Origin: Achromobacter sp. Root83
GTDB lineage: Bacteria; Pseudomonadota; Gammaproteobacteria; Burkholderiales; Burkholderiaceae_B
Assembly (NCBI RefSeq): GCF_001428845.1
Contig: NZ_LMIU01000001.1
Coordinates: 806,984-870,983 of the forward strand
DNA: 64,000 nucleotides
Direction of reading: 5' to 3'
Shown in pieces: positions 1 through 9,536 of this stretch (position 1 is its first letter; each line of letters starts with the position of its first letter). The position numbers and the translations under genes are program-made. Under the pieces are notes generated by a model that ran no database searches, was not told the DNA's origin, and saw only the letters and a list, made by a program, of their open reading frames with translations.

Positions 1-464
1 ACGATGTCGGCGGTTTCGATCATGGGCAGGTAGAGTTCGGGCTTGTTCGCCACGATCCACGGGTCCATGCCGCTGACACCGTCGTCGCGCGTGCGGATCT
101 GCGATACCAGTTCGACGCCGCCCGCGATGGCGGCCGGGACGCCGTCCATCACGATACGGCCGGCGGCCGATGCGATGGCCTGCAGGCCGGACGCGCAATA
201 GCGGTTGACGGTGGCCCCGCCCACGCTGACGGGCAGCCCGGCGCGGATCACCGCCTGGCGGCCGATGTTGCGGCCGGTGGCGCCTTCCGGATAGCCGCAG
301 CCGATGAAGGCGTCTTCGATCAGCGCGGGGTCGATGCCGGCGCGTTCGACGGCGGCGCGCACGGCGTGCGCGGCCAGCGTGGGCCCGGCGATCCGGTTGA
401 ATTCGCCGCGGCCCGCCTTGGTGATGGGGGTGCGGGCGGTGGAGACGATGACGGCTTCACGCAT
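1..464 (-). CDS. Acetyl-CoA acetyltransferase (thiolase), partial
   Basis: N-terminal 154 residues of a thiolase; the gene runs off the left edge. Thiolases cleave 3-ketoacyl-CoA with CoA, or condense two acyl-CoAs, in the cytoplasm. The start MREAVIVSTARTPITKAGRG is typical of the family, and the nucleophilic cysteine lies in the motif NRYCASGLQA (Cys90). The ATG at 464 lies 27 bases downstream of the FadB-like gene's stop on the same strand, so the two probably form a beta-oxidation operon giving hydratase, dehydrogenase and thiolase steps. The C-terminal catalytic His and Cys are outside the window. Confidence 0.93.
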   Translation of the reverse strand, partial: MREAVIVSTARTPITKAGRGEFNRIAGPTLAAHAVRAAVERAGIDPALIEDAFIGCGYPEGATGRNIGRQAVIRAGLPVSVGGATVNRYCASGLQAIASAAGRIVMDGVPAAIAGGVELVSQIRTRDDGVSGMDPWIVANKPELYLPMIETADI

Positions 465-491
465 GGTCTATTCCTGTTGAATGCAAGCGGT

Positions 492-2615
492 TCAGGCGGC
501 CTGGTTCAGGCTGGCGAAATTGCGTCCGGACTCCGCCAATTGCACGAGCAGCGGCGACGGTTTCCAGAAGGCGGGGTCTTCCTCGGCAAAGCCGCGGATG
601 TCGGCCAGCACGCTGTCCAGGCCCACACTGTCGGCGTAGTGCGTCGGGCCGCCTCGGTAGCGCGGAAAGCCGTAGCCGGACAGGAACACCACGTCCACGT
701 CGGACGGACGCAGCGCTATGCCCTGGTGCAGCACGTTGGCCGCCTCGTTGATCATGGCGGCCAGGTAGCGGCGCAGGATGTCGTCCTGCGTGTAGGGGCG
801 GGGCGTGACGCCGGCGCGGCGGCGTTCCTCGTCGATGATGGCCAGCACTTCCGGATCCGGCGTGCCCTGGCGCGCGCCGTCGGGATACAGGTAGAAGCCG
901 CGCCCGGTCTTCTGGCCGAACCAGCCGCGTTCGCACAGGCGGTCGGGAATCTGCACGTAGCGCAGCGCGGGGTCGCGGGTGGCGGCGCGGCGCTTGCGCG
1001 TGGCCCAGCCGATGTCGCCGCCGGCCAGGTCGGCCATCTGGTAAGGGCCCATGGGATAGCCGAACGCGCGCACGGCGGCGTCGATGTCGTAGGGCGATGC
1101 GCCGTCTTCCATCATCATGTCGGCGGCCTGCCGGTGCACGGCCAGGATGCGGTTGCCGATGAATCCGTCGCACACGCCCGCGCGCACGGGAATCTTGCGC
1201 AGCCGCTTGGCCAGTTCGAAACCCGTGGCCACGGTGTCCGGCGCGGTGTCCTTGCCCACCACCACTTCCAGCAGCTTCATGATGTTGGCGGGCGAGAAGA
1301 AGTGCAGCCCCAGCACGTCGGCCGGTCCGCGCGTCGCGGCGGCGATGCGGTCCACATCCAGGTACGAGGTGTTGGTGGCCAGCACCGCGCCCGGCTTGGC
1401 GACGCGGTCGAGCTGCGCGAAGACGGTCTGCTTGACGGCCATGTCTTCGAAGACGGCTTCGATGATCAGGTCGGCATCGCCCAGCGCGTCGTAACGGGTG
1501 GCGCCGCTGAAACGTGCCAGGCGGGCGGCGCGCTCGCCGGCGTCGATCCTGCCTTTCTTGACCAGCAGGTCATACACCTGTTCGACGCGTGCGCGGCCGC
1601 GCCCCAGCGCGGCGTCGTCCTGCTCCACCATCACCACGGGCAGGCCCGCATCCAGCACCGCCACGGCGATGCCCGCGCCCATGGTGCCGCCGCCGACGAT
1701 GCCCACGCGTTCGAGCCGCCGGGCGCGCGCCTCTTTCAGTTCCGGGATCTTGGCGGTGTCGCGTTCGGCGAAGAAGGCGTGCACCAGCGCGGCCCGCTGC
1801 GGGCTGTCGATGCACTGCAGGAATAGCGCCCGTTCGGTGCGCAGTCCTTCTTCAAAGGGCTGTTCGATGGCGGCGCGCACGGCCTCGACGATTCTGGCGG
1901 GCGAAAACAGGCCCCGGGCGGTGGCGGCCACGCGTTCGGCGGCGGCGTCCACCGCCGCCAGCGCGGCCTGCCTGTCGGCCAGCGCGGCCGTGGCGTCGCG
2001 GGTGCGGCGCGCGCCCGCGTTCAGCGCCAGCAATTGGCGGGTGTAGGCCAGCCCCGCATCCAGCGGGTCGTCTTCCGTGGCCAGCGTGTCGACGAGTCCG
2101 GCATTCAAGGCGGCCTCGGCCGACAGGGGCTTGCCGGACAGCATCAGGTCCACCGCGGCCGCGGCGCCCATCAGGCGCGGCGCGCGCTGCGTGCCGCCCG
2201 CGCCGGGCAGCAGGCCCAGGTTCACCTCGGGCAGCCCCAGCTTGGCGCTCGCCAGCGCCACGCGGTAGTGCGCGGCCAGGGCGATTTCAAGTCCGCCGCC
2301 CAGCGCCGCGCCATGCAGGGCCGCGACCACCGGTTTGGCGCTGGCTTCGATCTGGTTGCACACGTCCGGCAGGAGCGGCTGCTGCGGAGGCTTGCCGAAC
2401 TCGCGGATGTCGGCGCCCGCGATGAAGTTCCGGCCCGCGCCCACCAGCAGGATCGCGCGGACCTGGTTGTCGGTCTGCGCGCTTTGAATGGCCGCCGACA
2501 GGTCGCGGCGCACGGCGGCGCTCAGGGCGTTGACCGGCGGGTGGTCCAGGGTGACGACCAGGATGTCTTCGTAGCGGCGCGTCCGTGCCGCGCCGGTGCT
2601 TGCGCTGTCTGTCAT
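492..2615 (-). CDS. FadB/FadJ-like multifunctional enoyl-CoA hydratase / 3-hydroxyacyl-CoA dehydrogenase
   Basis: A 707-residue two-domain beta-oxidation enzyme that hydrates enoyl-CoA and then oxidises 3-hydroxyacyl-CoA with NAD. The N-terminal crotonase domain (about residues 15-200) has an oxyanion-hole/Glu segment GGGLEIALAAHYR and the second catalytic Glu in LPEVNLGLLPGAGGTQR. The dehydrogenase domain begins near residue 300 with the dinucleotide motif VGIVGGGTMGAGIA, and its catalytic His is in LGLHFFSPANIMKLLEV. The frame is open upstream to 2921, but MTDSAS at 2615 fits the family and leaves a promoter region between this gene and the divergent LysR gene. It precedes the thiolase. Confidence 0.93.
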   Translation of the reverse strand: MTDSASTGAARTRRYEDILVVTLDHPPVNALSAAVRRDLSAAIQSAQTDNQVRAILLVGAGRNFIAGADIREFGKPPQQPLLPDVCNQIEASAKPVVAALHGAALGGGLEIALAAHYRVALASAKLGLPEVNLGLLPGAGGTQRAPRLMGAAAAVDLMLSGKPLSAEAALNAGLVDTLATEDDPLDAGLAYTRQLLALNAGARRTRDATAALADRQAALAAVDAAAERVAATARGLFSPARIVEAVRAAIEQPFEEGLRTERALFLQCIDSPQRAALVHAFFAERDTAKIPELKEARARRLERVGIVGGGTMGAGIAVAVLDAGLPVVMVEQDDAALGRGRARVEQVYDLLVKKGRIDAGERAARLARFSGATRYDALGDADLIIEAVFEDMAVKQTVFAQLDRVAKPGAVLATNTSYLDVDRIAAATRGPADVLGLHFFSPANIMKLLEVVVGKDTAPDTVATGFELAKRLRKIPVRAGVCDGFIGNRILAVHRQAADMMMEDGASPYDIDAAVRAFGYPMGPYQMADLAGGDIGWATRKRRAATRDPALRYVQIPDRLCERGWFGQKTGRGFYLYPDGARQGTPDPEVLAIIDEERRRAGVTPRPYTQDDILRRYLAAMINEAANVLHQGIALRPSDVDVVFLSGYGFPRYRGGPTHYADSVGLDSVLADIRGFAEEDPAFWKPSPLLVQLAESGRNFASLNQAA

Positions 2616-2761
2616 GGACAGTGTCTCCGTGGTGGCTTCCTGCTGGCGGGCCGCGCGGCGCGTGGCTGGGGGCCGTGCGCCGGGGCGCCGCGCATGCGGT
2701 GCCTGGCGGGCCAGGGGTGGCCCGTCTTTTATGGGCTTTATTCTTTCGCAGTAAAGATGTC

Positions 2762-2808
2762 TTGACAATGGCATCCATAATTGACACTCCAGATAATAAA
2801 ATTTGACA
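2762..2808. promoter_or_regulatory. Divergent promoter region with three TTGACA copies
   Basis: Between the FadB-like gene and the LysR gene, TTGACA occurs on the plus strand at 2762, 2781 and 2803, two of the three followed by AT, in an unusually AT-rich stretch. The roughly 20-base spacing puts them on similar helix faces. LysR regulators usually bind divergent regions at T-N11-A dyads, so these may be regulator half-sites, -35 elements or both. No clean -10 follows at 17 bases from any of them. Confidence 0.35.
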
Positions 2809-2829
2809 ATGCGGTGAAGGAGAGCCGAC

Positions 2830-3795
2830 ATGGACACCAAATCCCTGACCCTGCTGGTCGAAATCCTGGACGCGGGTAATTTGAGCGAGGCGGCGCGCCG
2901 GCTGAAGATGACGCGCGCCAACGTCAGCTATCACTTGAATCAACTGGAAAAGTCGGTCGGCATGCAACTGGTGCGCCGCACGACGCGGCGCGTGGAGCCC
3001 ACCGAAATCGGCCTGAAGCTGTACAAGCACGGGCGCAGCATCCAGGACGAACTGGTGGCCGCGCGCGAATCGGTCGAGACCCTGGGCAAGACGCCGCAGG
3101 GCAAGGTCCGGCTGAGCGTTCCCAGCGGCTACGGGCAGTTCGTGATGACGCCCTGGCTGCTGGAGTTCAAGCAGGCCTATCCGGATATCGTGCTGGACGT
3201 GCTGTTCGAGAACAGTGTCGAGGACCTGCTGCGCGATGAGGTGGACATCGCCGTGCGCATCATGTCCGAGCCGCCGCAGCATCTGGTGGCGCGCGAGCTG
3301 GGCCAGGTCCGCTACGTGGCCTGCGCGTCCAGGGCCTACGCCGACCGCCATGGGCTGCCGCAGCGGCCGGAAGACCTGGCGGGCCTGCCGGTCATCAGCG
3401 CCGCCGTGATTGGCCGCCCGCTGCGCCTGTCCGCCTACTACGGCGGCCAGCCCCGCCAGCATGTCGTGCTGGAGCCCACCGTCATCTCGCGCAATTACGC
3501 CTTTCTGCGCGACGCGATCCGCGCCGGGCTGGGCGTGGGCGTGGTGCCGGACTACGTGGTGCATGACGACGTGGCGCGCGGGGATCTACTGGCCGCGCTG
3601 ACCGAATGGCGTCTCAGCATCTTCGGGCGCGGCATGTATATGCTGTACATGCCCAACCGGCACCATCCGCGCGCCATCGGGATGATGATCGAATTCATCC
3701 TGGACCGGGCGCAACGCCGGCACGACGGCCAGGCCGGCCTGCTGGCGGTGGGACGCGCGCCGGGCGCGGGCACGGGGCTTGCTGAAGGCATTTGA
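2830..3795 (+). CDS. LysR-family transcriptional regulator
   Basis: A 321-residue LysR regulator. The N-terminal winged helix-turn-helix (about residues 4-62) includes LSEAARRLKMTRANVSYHLN, and a periplasmic-binding-protein-like effector domain follows. A GAAGGAG ribosome-binding site lies just upstream of the ATG. It is divergent from the FadB-like/thiolase pair, the usual arrangement for a regulator of that catabolic operon; the effector is likely an acyl-CoA or related metabolite (inference). The tail after about residue 285 is longer than usual and low in complexity. Confidence 0.92.
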   Translation: MDTKSLTLLVEILDAGNLSEAARRLKMTRANVSYHLNQLEKSVGMQLVRRTTRRVEPTEIGLKLYKHGRSIQDELVAARESVETLGKTPQGKVRLSVPSGYGQFVMTPWLLEFKQAYPDIVLDVLFENSVEDLLRDEVDIAVRIMSEPPQHLVARELGQVRYVACASRAYADRHGLPQRPEDLAGLPVISAAVIGRPLRLSAYYGGQPRQHVVLEPTVISRNYAFLRDAIRAGLGVGVVPDYVVHDDVARGDLLAALTEWRLSIFGRGMYMLYMPNRHHPRAIGMMIEFILDRAQRRHDGQAGLLAVGRAPGAGTGLAEGI

Positions 3796-3813
3796 AAATC
3801 GAATGCGAGGGGC

Positions 3814-5055
3814 ATGATGGAAACTGCGACGCCGGCGGACGCACCGCCACGGACCGAGGAAACAGCCCTCAAGGCGTCCGAACCCCCGGCGTCCGAACCC
3901 CCGGCACCCGAACCCCCCGCGCCCGAACCCACGGCGGAGAAGGTGACGGCGGAGGACGCCGGCCTGATCGACACGACCCCTCCCGTGCTTCCTTCCGTGC
4001 GCGCGCGCGGCGTATGCCTGACCACCTTGACCGTGCTGGCCGTATTGTTCAGCCTGAAGCTGGCCCAGGAATTCATGGTGCCCGTGGTAATGGCCATCGT
4101 GGTGTCCTATGCGCTGGACCCCGCCGTGACGCTGATGGAGCGCGCGCGCCTGCCGCGCGCCTTCGGCACCGTGGTGCTGTTGCTGGCTATCGCGTGCGCG
4201 ATCGCCGGGCTGGCCTATGCGACGCAGGACCAGGTGGGCGACATCGTGCACGCCTTGCCGGAGATCTCCGGCAAGCTGTCCCACACCCTTAGCGGACTCA
4301 GCAGCGGCGACGGGTCCTTCGTTGAAAAGCTGAAGGCCGCGGCCAGCCTGCTGCAGGACTCGGGCGGCGTGCCGCCCGGACGCCAGGTCGTCGTGGCGAA
4401 GTCCGACGGCGGCCTGAGCGACATCCTGCTGTGGGGATCCAAGGGCGTGGCCACCTTTATCGGCCAGGCGACGATGTGCGTATTCCTGGTGTTCTTCCTG
4501 CTGCTGTCGGGCAATGCGTTCAAGCGCAAGTTCGTGAAGGTGGCCGGCACCACGCTGTCGCAGAAGAAGATCAGTGTGCACATGCTGGACCAGATCAACA
4601 GCGCCATCCATATGTACATGGCGATGATGCTGGTGACGAATGTGGTGCTGGGACTGCTGTCGTGGGTGGCTTTCCGCCTGCTGGGGCTGGAAAACGCCGC
4701 GACCTGGGCCATCGTGGCGGGGGCCCTGCACATCATTCCGTACTTCGGCCCGCTCCTGACCGCGGTCGGCACGGGCGTGGCGGCGCTGGTCCAGTTCGGC
4801 GAGCTTGGTCCCGCGCTGGCGGTGGCGTTGAGTTCGGTCGGGATCGCCTTGCTGATGGGCGTGGTCGTCACCACGTGGATGTCGGGCCGCATTGCCAAGA
4901 TGAACGCCGTCGCGGTGTTCATCCTGCTGCTGCTGTTCACCTGGCTGTGGGGCATATGGGGCACGCTGTTGTCCGTGCCCATCGCCTTCATCGCCAAGGT
5001 GGTGGCGGACCACATAGAGGGCCTGGAAGCCGTGTCGGAATTCCTGGGCGAGTAA
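3814..5055 (+). CDS. AI-2E family (UPF0118/PerM) permease
   Basis: A 413-residue inner-membrane protein of the AI-2E exporter family. Its first roughly 70 residues are a Pro/Glu-rich cytoplasmic extension with repeats of the form SEPPA/PEPPA. About eight hydrophobic segments follow, in the family order: a helix pair starting LTVLAVLFSLKLAQEFMVP, a central amphipathic stretch, then a C-terminal bundle containing the family signature around IIPYFGPLLTAVGTG. It starts 18 bases after the LysR stop behind a GAGGGG site; a second ATG is the next codon. The substrate is unknown; many members do not transport AI-2. Confidence 0.88.
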   Translation: MMETATPADAPPRTEETALKASEPPASEPPAPEPPAPEPTAEKVTAEDAGLIDTTPPVLPSVRARGVCLTTLTVLAVLFSLKLAQEFMVPVVMAIVVSYALDPAVTLMERARLPRAFGTVVLLLAIACAIAGLAYATQDQVGDIVHALPEISGKLSHTLSGLSSGDGSFVEKLKAAASLLQDSGGVPPGRQVVVAKSDGGLSDILLWGSKGVATFIGQATMCVFLVFFLLLSGNAFKRKFVKVAGTTLSQKKISVHMLDQINSAIHMYMAMMLVTNVVLGLLSWVAFRLLGLENAATWAIVAGALHIIPYFGPLLTAVGTGVAALVQFGELGPALAVALSSVGIALLMGVVVTTWMSGRIAKMNAVAVFILLLLFTWLWGIWGTLLSVPIAFIAKVVADHIEGLEAVSEFLGE

Positions 5056-5076
5056 AACCGGCGCCGCGGATGGAGC

Positions 5077-6453
5077 GTGAACGTGAACATCGAGGCGGTC
5101 TGGTTCCTGCTGATAGGCGCGCTGTTCGTGTTGATGGCGCTGGCCAGGCGCGTGATCGACAGGCTGCCCATGACCGGCGCCATGGTGTATCTGGCGGTCG
5201 GCTTCCTGATCGGGCCGGCGGGGCTGGGCCTGCTCAACCTGGACCTGTTCGATGACCGCCATGTCCTGCGCCTGATCACCGAGGCCGCGCTGCCGGTTTC
5301 GCTGTTCGCCATCGGCATGCACCTGCGCGCCGCTTGCGGCGATCCGTTGTGGCGGCTGCCGCTGCGGCTGGCGGCCCCCGCGATGTTGCTGACGATCGCG
5401 CTGATGGCGGCATTGGGCGTCCTGGCGCTGGGTCTGGCTTGGGGGCCGGCGGTGCTGCTGGCCGCCGCGCTGGCGCCCACCGATCCGGTGCTGGCGAATG
5501 AACTGCGTCCGCTGGAGGCCGGCGACGACGAGCCGCTGCGGTTCGCCTTGTCGGGCGAGGGCGGCGCCAACGACGGCGCGGCGTTTCCGTTCGTGGTGCT
5601 GGGAATCGCCCTGTGCAATGCGGGACCGGAGGGGCTTGCACACCCCTGGGCGCTGGCGGCGGAAATGACCTGGGGCGTGGCCGTGGCCATCGCGATCGGC
5701 TGGCTGATGGGGACGTTGAGCGAGCGCCTGATCGCCATGCTGCGCATCCGCTACGGCAACGCGCTGGGCCTGGACGAATTCCTGGCGCTGGGGCTGATCG
5801 CGCTTTGCTATGGCGCCACGCTGCTTGCGCATGGCTATGGCTTTCTGGCGGTGTTCTGCGCGGGCGTGGCGCTGCGCCAGCAGGAGTTGCGCGCGACCGG
5901 CGGCGCCCGCAATCCGCGCGAGGCCGTGCAGGACGTGACGCCCGCCGAGCAGGAGGAGAGCTCGCAGGATCCCAAGCTGGCGCACGCCCATCTGGCCGAA
6001 TCCATGATGGCGATATCGGTGGGGCTGGAACGCTTCGTGGAGCTGGCGCTGATGCTGATCATTGGCTGCGTGGTATCGGCGTACTGGCGCGAGATGCTGG
6101 CCTGGATGCCGTTGCTGGTGTCGGCCGCGCTGTTCGTGGCGGTGCGTCCAGCCAGCGTCATGCTGGCGCTGGCCGGGTCGACGCTGGACGCCCGCCAGCG
6201 CTGGATGGCGGGCTGGCTGGGCATCCGCGGCGTGGGCACCTTCTACTATCTGATGCTGGCGGTGGAGCAGGCGCCGCAGGCCGTGTCGGGAGGGCTAGCG
6301 CCGCTGCTGCTGGCGGCCATCGTCGGCTCGGTGCTGGTGCACGGCGTCACGGCGTCGCCCCTGCTCAGATGGTATTGCCGCGGCCAGCCGCGAAGTGGGC
6401 CGGGACGTGGGCCGGGAAGTGGACCGAGAAGTGGGCCCCGAACCGGGCCCTGA
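5077..6453 (+). CDS. NhaP-type cation:proton antiporter
   Basis: A 458-residue CPA1-type monovalent cation/proton antiporter with 12 or more hydrophobic segments. The conserved core LAAALAPTDPVLANEL (near residue 130) carries the TDP motif, and GEGGANDGAAFPFVVLG (near 165) carries the ND motif; both sit at the ion site in the family. The start is GTG at 5077 after a GGATGGAG-like site, 21 bases after the AI-2E-type gene; GTG at 5083 is an alternative. The last 20 or so residues are a hydrophilic run of Gly-Pro-Arg repeats encoded by a DNA repeat tract. Confidence 0.9.
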   Translation: MNVNIEAVWFLLIGALFVLMALARRVIDRLPMTGAMVYLAVGFLIGPAGLGLLNLDLFDDRHVLRLITEAALPVSLFAIGMHLRAACGDPLWRLPLRLAAPAMLLTIALMAALGVLALGLAWGPAVLLAAALAPTDPVLANELRPLEAGDDEPLRFALSGEGGANDGAAFPFVVLGIALCNAGPEGLAHPWALAAEMTWGVAVAIAIGWLMGTLSERLIAMLRIRYGNALGLDEFLALGLIALCYGATLLAHGYGFLAVFCAGVALRQQELRATGGARNPREAVQDVTPAEQEESSQDPKLAHAHLAESMMAISVGLERFVELALMLIIGCVVSAYWREMLAWMPLLVSAALFVAVRPASVMLALAGSTLDARQRWMAGWLGIRGVGTFYYLMLAVEQAPQAVSGGLAPLLLAAIVGSVLVHGVTASPLLRWYCRGQPRSGPGRGPGSGPRSGPRTGP

Positions 6454-6488
6454 ATCGGGCCCCGAACCCGGCCCCGAACCCGTTCCTG
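6396..6488 (+). repeat. Degenerate 9-12 bp GGGCC-rich tandem repeats
   Basis: Short units built on GGGCC(G/C)GGA and GGGCCCCGAAC repeat about eight times, straddling the 3' end of the antiporter gene (stop 6451-6453) and continuing into the spacer before the DUF445 gene. Inside the gene they encode SGPGRGPGSGPRSGPRTGP. Such a tract can gain or lose units and so move the stop codon. Confidence 0.7.
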
Positions 6489-6579
6489 AAGCGCCGGCTC
6501 CTCCAGTCTTGCTTGCCGCGGCGCAGCGGTGCCGCCACCCCGGCTTGGTATGCTCGAGCCTCGATTCGCCGGATCCTTC

Positions 6580-7908
6580 ATGACCGATACGTCCCGTTCC
6601 GCCAGTTCCGCCGCCACGCATTCCGCGCTGGCTCCCGACGCCCGCCGCACGCAGCTTCGGCGCATGAAGATCGCCGCGCTGGCGCTGCTGGCGGCCATGG
6701 TCAGCGGCTTCATCACCAGCCACGTCATGGGCGGGCAGGGCGCGTGGGCCTGGGTGCGGGCCTTTTGCGAGGCCGCCACGGTGGGCGCCCTGGCCGACTG
6801 GTTCGCCGTCGTGGCGCTGTTTCGGCGACCCATGGGCCTGCCCATTCCGCATACGGCCATCATCCCCAGCAACAAGGACCGCATCGGCGACAGCCTGGCG
6901 GTGTTCGTGCGCGACCACTTCCTGGATCCCGACACGCTGATGGAAAAGCTGCGGGTCTTCGACCCTGCCGCGCGGCTCAGCCGCTGGCTGGCGCGGCCCC
7001 GGCAAGCGCACGCGCTGAGCGACGGCGCCCGCCGGGTGGCGCTGCAGACGCTGGACCTGCTGGATGACCGGGCCGTGCGCGGCGTCATCCAGGAGTTCGT
7101 GGTGAAGAACCTGCGGCGCTGGGACGCCGCCGGCACCGCGGGCGAGGTGCTGGGCCTGCTGACGCGGGACGGCCGCCACCAGGAACTGCTGGACGCCGCC
7201 ATGGAGCGGCTGGGCGGCTATCTGGCCGAAGAGGACGTGAAGGAACGGGCGTCGACCCTGCTGGTCAGGTTCGCGAGAAAAGAGTGGCCCCGGATCATCG
7301 CGGCGGTGGACGTGGTCAAGTCGGTCGACGGCATCGCGGATAACCTGGCCGACCGCCTGGCGCGCGCGCTGGTGGAAGAACTGCGCGACGTGCTGTCCGA
7401 ACCGGATCATCCCGTGCGGCGCGACTACGAGGCCTGGGTGCTGAACTACATAGAGCGCCTGAAAGACGACCCCGCGCTGGCCGAGCAGGTCGAAGCGCTG
7501 AAGCAGCGCGCCATCGACCACCCCAAGGTGCAGGAGTATGTGCAAGGACTCTGGGACGACATCCATGCCGCGCTGCGGCGGGATCTGGCGGATGAGCAGT
7601 CCGCCCTTGCCGCGCATCTGGAAAGCGCCTTGCTGGCGCTGGCCCGCAAGCTGGGCGAAGACCCGGGCCTGCGCCAGGCCATCAACAGCCATGTGCTGGG
7701 CGCCGCGCGCCGCCTGACCGGCCGCCTGCGCGTGGGCGTGACCGAGCATATTTCGCGCACCGTCAAGAACTGGGACGAGCGCCATCTGGTCGACGAACTC
7801 GAACTGAGCGTAGGACGCGACCTGCAATACATCCGCTTCAATGGCACGCTGGTGGGCGGGCTGATCGGCGTCCTGCTGCACGCGGTGGTGCTGGTCGTGA
7901 ACGGCTAA
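6580..7908 (+). CDS. DUF445 family membrane protein
   Basis: A 442-residue protein of the DUF445 (YjiN-like) family. A transmembrane helix near residues 30-50 (ALALLAAMVSGFITSHVMGG) is followed by the family's GALADWFAVVALFRRPMG motif, which introduces a second hydrophobic segment. The long middle is helical and charged, and a last hydrophobic helix (LVGGLIGVLLHAVVLVV) closes the protein, so the body probably lies on one side of the inner membrane. I chose ATG 6580 (MTDTSRS); an in-frame ATG at 6529 would add 17 residues that look like repeat-tract spacer. Function unknown. Confidence 0.85.
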   Translation: MTDTSRSASSAATHSALAPDARRTQLRRMKIAALALLAAMVSGFITSHVMGGQGAWAWVRAFCEAATVGALADWFAVVALFRRPMGLPIPHTAIIPSNKDRIGDSLAVFVRDHFLDPDTLMEKLRVFDPAARLSRWLARPRQAHALSDGARRVALQTLDLLDDRAVRGVIQEFVVKNLRRWDAAGTAGEVLGLLTRDGRHQELLDAAMERLGGYLAEEDVKERASTLLVRFARKEWPRIIAAVDVVKSVDGIADNLADRLARALVEELRDVLSEPDHPVRRDYEAWVLNYIERLKDDPALAEQVEALKQRAIDHPKVQEYVQGLWDDIHAALRRDLADEQSALAAHLESALLALARKLGEDPGLRQAINSHVLGAARRLTGRLRVGVTEHISRTVKNWDERHLVDELELSVGRDLQYIRFNGTLVGGLIGVLLHAVVLVVNG

Positions 7909-8078
7909 CGCCGTCAGGGGGCTCGCGGGCGGGGCTCCGCGCGCTTGTATCAGGAATGAAGATTGCTGGCGGACCGTCCGGCGCCGGTGCTATTGTCATT
8001 GGCGCCGTCGGCGGAACAGGGCGGACCTTGATCCGCCGGTCGCCCGCAGTTCGCGGGCATCAATCCTGGAGGCAGTTC

Positions 8079-8603
8079 ATGAAGAAAATCTCGATGCTTG
8101 TCACGGCTTTGGCATTGGCGGGCGCCTCGAGCGCCGCGCTGGCCGAGGACGTCTCCATGTCGTTCCTGACCGCCGACGGGGTGGGCAAGAGCGCCGGCTC
8201 CATCACCCTGAAAGATACCAAGGGCGGCTTGCAGTTCACCCCCAACCTGAAGGGCCTGCCTCCCGGCGAGCACGGCTTCCATGTCCACGAAAAGGGTTCC
8301 TGCGAGCCCGGCATGGTGAACGGCAAGATGGCGCCTGGCGGCGCCGCGGGCGGACACCTGGATCCCAAGGGCACCAAGGCCCACAAGGGGCCGATGGCGT
8401 CGGACGGGCACCAGGGCGACTTGCCCCTTATCGTGGTGGGCGCCGACGGCACCGCCAAGAAGGCCGTCGTGGCGCCGCACCTGAAGCTGGCCGACGTGAA
8501 AAAGCATGCCCTGATGGTGCACGTGGGCGGCGATAACTACAGCGACAAGCCCGAACCGCTGGGCGGCGGAGGCGGGCGACTGGTCTGCGGCGTCGTGAAG
8601 TAA
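8079..8603 (+). CDS. sodC: Periplasmic Cu,Zn superoxide dismutase
   Basis: A 174-residue exported superoxide dismutase that converts superoxide to peroxide and oxygen in the periplasm. A signal peptide ending ALAGASSAALAE leads the protein. Metal ligands are in the expected motifs: GEHGFHVHEKGSCEPG (copper His pair and disulfide Cys), GGHLDPKG, DGHQGDLP (zinc His and Asp), MVHVGGDNYSDKPEP and the closing Cys in RLVCGVVK. The start at ATG 8079 has GGAGG upstream and matches the signal peptide; the frame is open further upstream, but nothing there looks coding. Confidence 0.96.
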   Translation: MKKISMLVTALALAGASSAALAEDVSMSFLTADGVGKSAGSITLKDTKGGLQFTPNLKGLPPGEHGFHVHEKGSCEPGMVNGKMAPGGAAGGHLDPKGTKAHKGPMASDGHQGDLPLIVVGADGTAKKAVVAPHLKLADVKKHALMVHVGGDNYSDKPEPLGGGGGRLVCGVVK

Positions 8604-8614
8604 AGCGCTTGAGC

Positions 8615-8637
8615 GCGCGCCGGTCCGACCGGCGCGC
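8615..8637. terminator. GC-rich palindrome between convergent genes
   Basis: Perfect 11-base arms (GCGCGCCGGTC and GACCGGCGCGC) flank a single base, 12 bases after the sodC stop and before the end of the convergent glutathione transferase gene. The position suits a bidirectional transcription end point, but there is no T-run on either side, so intrinsic termination is uncertain. Confidence 0.4.
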
Positions 8638-8684
8638 GGGGCACGGCCCTCGACGTACGACGCTCGGCGCACGACCCGCGCCGG

Positions 8685-9308
8685 CTAGGCCGTGCCGTTG
8701 CGGCCGTATCGCCGGTAGCCTTCGCGGCCGGCAAGCCGGTCGTAATAGGCGGCCACGGCAGGCAGCGCCGGTTTGTCGAAAGGCGTCTCGAACCAGCGGT
8801 TCACCGATAGCCCGATGGGGATGTCGGCCAGCGTGAATGCGCCGCCCGCCACGTACGCGCCGGTGGCGGCCAGGCGCTGGTCGAGAACCCGCATGAACTG
8901 CGCCCAGCCCTGGCATGAGGCTTCGATCGAGGCGGCGTCGCGATGCACTGGCGATTGCCGCGCCAGCGCCATGAACGCGTAGCTCCAGGACCGGTTCAGG
9001 TCGCTTGCCTGCCAATCCATCCATTGGTCCACCCGGGCCCGCTGCTTCGGCTCGGCGGGGTACAGGTGCTGGCCGCCATATTGGGCCGCCAGGTAACGGA
9101 GGATGCTGTTGGACTCCCACAGCACGAAATCGCCATCTTGGAGCACGGGCACCATGGCGTTGGGATTCAGGGCCAGGAAGCCGGGGTCGGTGGTGGGCTG
9201 AAAGCCGATGCCCCAGTCTTCGCGTTCGAACGCCAGGTTCAGTTCGGCGCAGGCCCACAGCACCTTGCGCACGTTGATCGACGTGGGTTTCCCTAATATT
9301 TTCAGCAT
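8685..9308 (-). CDS. Glutathione S-transferase family protein
   Basis: A 207-residue cytosolic GST. The thioredoxin-like N-terminal domain (1-80) has [19 protein letters not shown], with Ser10 in the usual catalytic position, the cis-Pro segment [10 protein letters not shown], and the glutathione-binding [11 protein letters not shown]. The helical C-terminal domain includes [15 protein letters not shown], the N-capping Asp motif of the GST fold. It is convergent with sodC; both would suit oxidative or electrophile stress, but no shared regulation is visible. The substrate is unknown. Confidence 0.92.
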   Translation of the reverse strand: MLKILGKPTSINVRKVLWACAELNLAFEREDWGIGFQPTTDPGFLALNPNAMVPVLQDGDFVLWESNSILRYLAAQYGGQHLYPAEPKQRARVDQWMDWQASDLNRSWSYAFMALARQSPVHRDAASIEASCQGWAQFMRVLDQRLAATGAYVAGGAFTLADIPIGLSVNRWFETPFDKPALPAVAAYYDRLAGREGYRRYGRNGTA

Positions 9309-9536
9309 CTTGAACGGGCCGGCGGCATCGGTAGAGGGGGCGGGATTGCGGCAGTCTAGCTGGCCCGCGGCCGCCCCGCCAGATACAGATCGGGGGCCGC
9401 GGGCGCGGAACAGATCAGGGTTTTGCTGTAGGTGGAATCCGCTGCACCCGGGTATCGTGCTTAGTCGGCATTCCGTGGCGTTCCAACGTGATCGATGCGC
9501 CGAAGAAATGGGGCAAAGCCAGTGCGGGGGTCAACA

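Noticed and set aside
3586..5991. An 801-codon open frame on the minus strand across three plus-strand genes
   Set aside because: It crosses the LysR, AI-2E-type and antiporter genes, whose family motifs are clear; the antisense product is Gln/His/Arg-rich and matches nothing.
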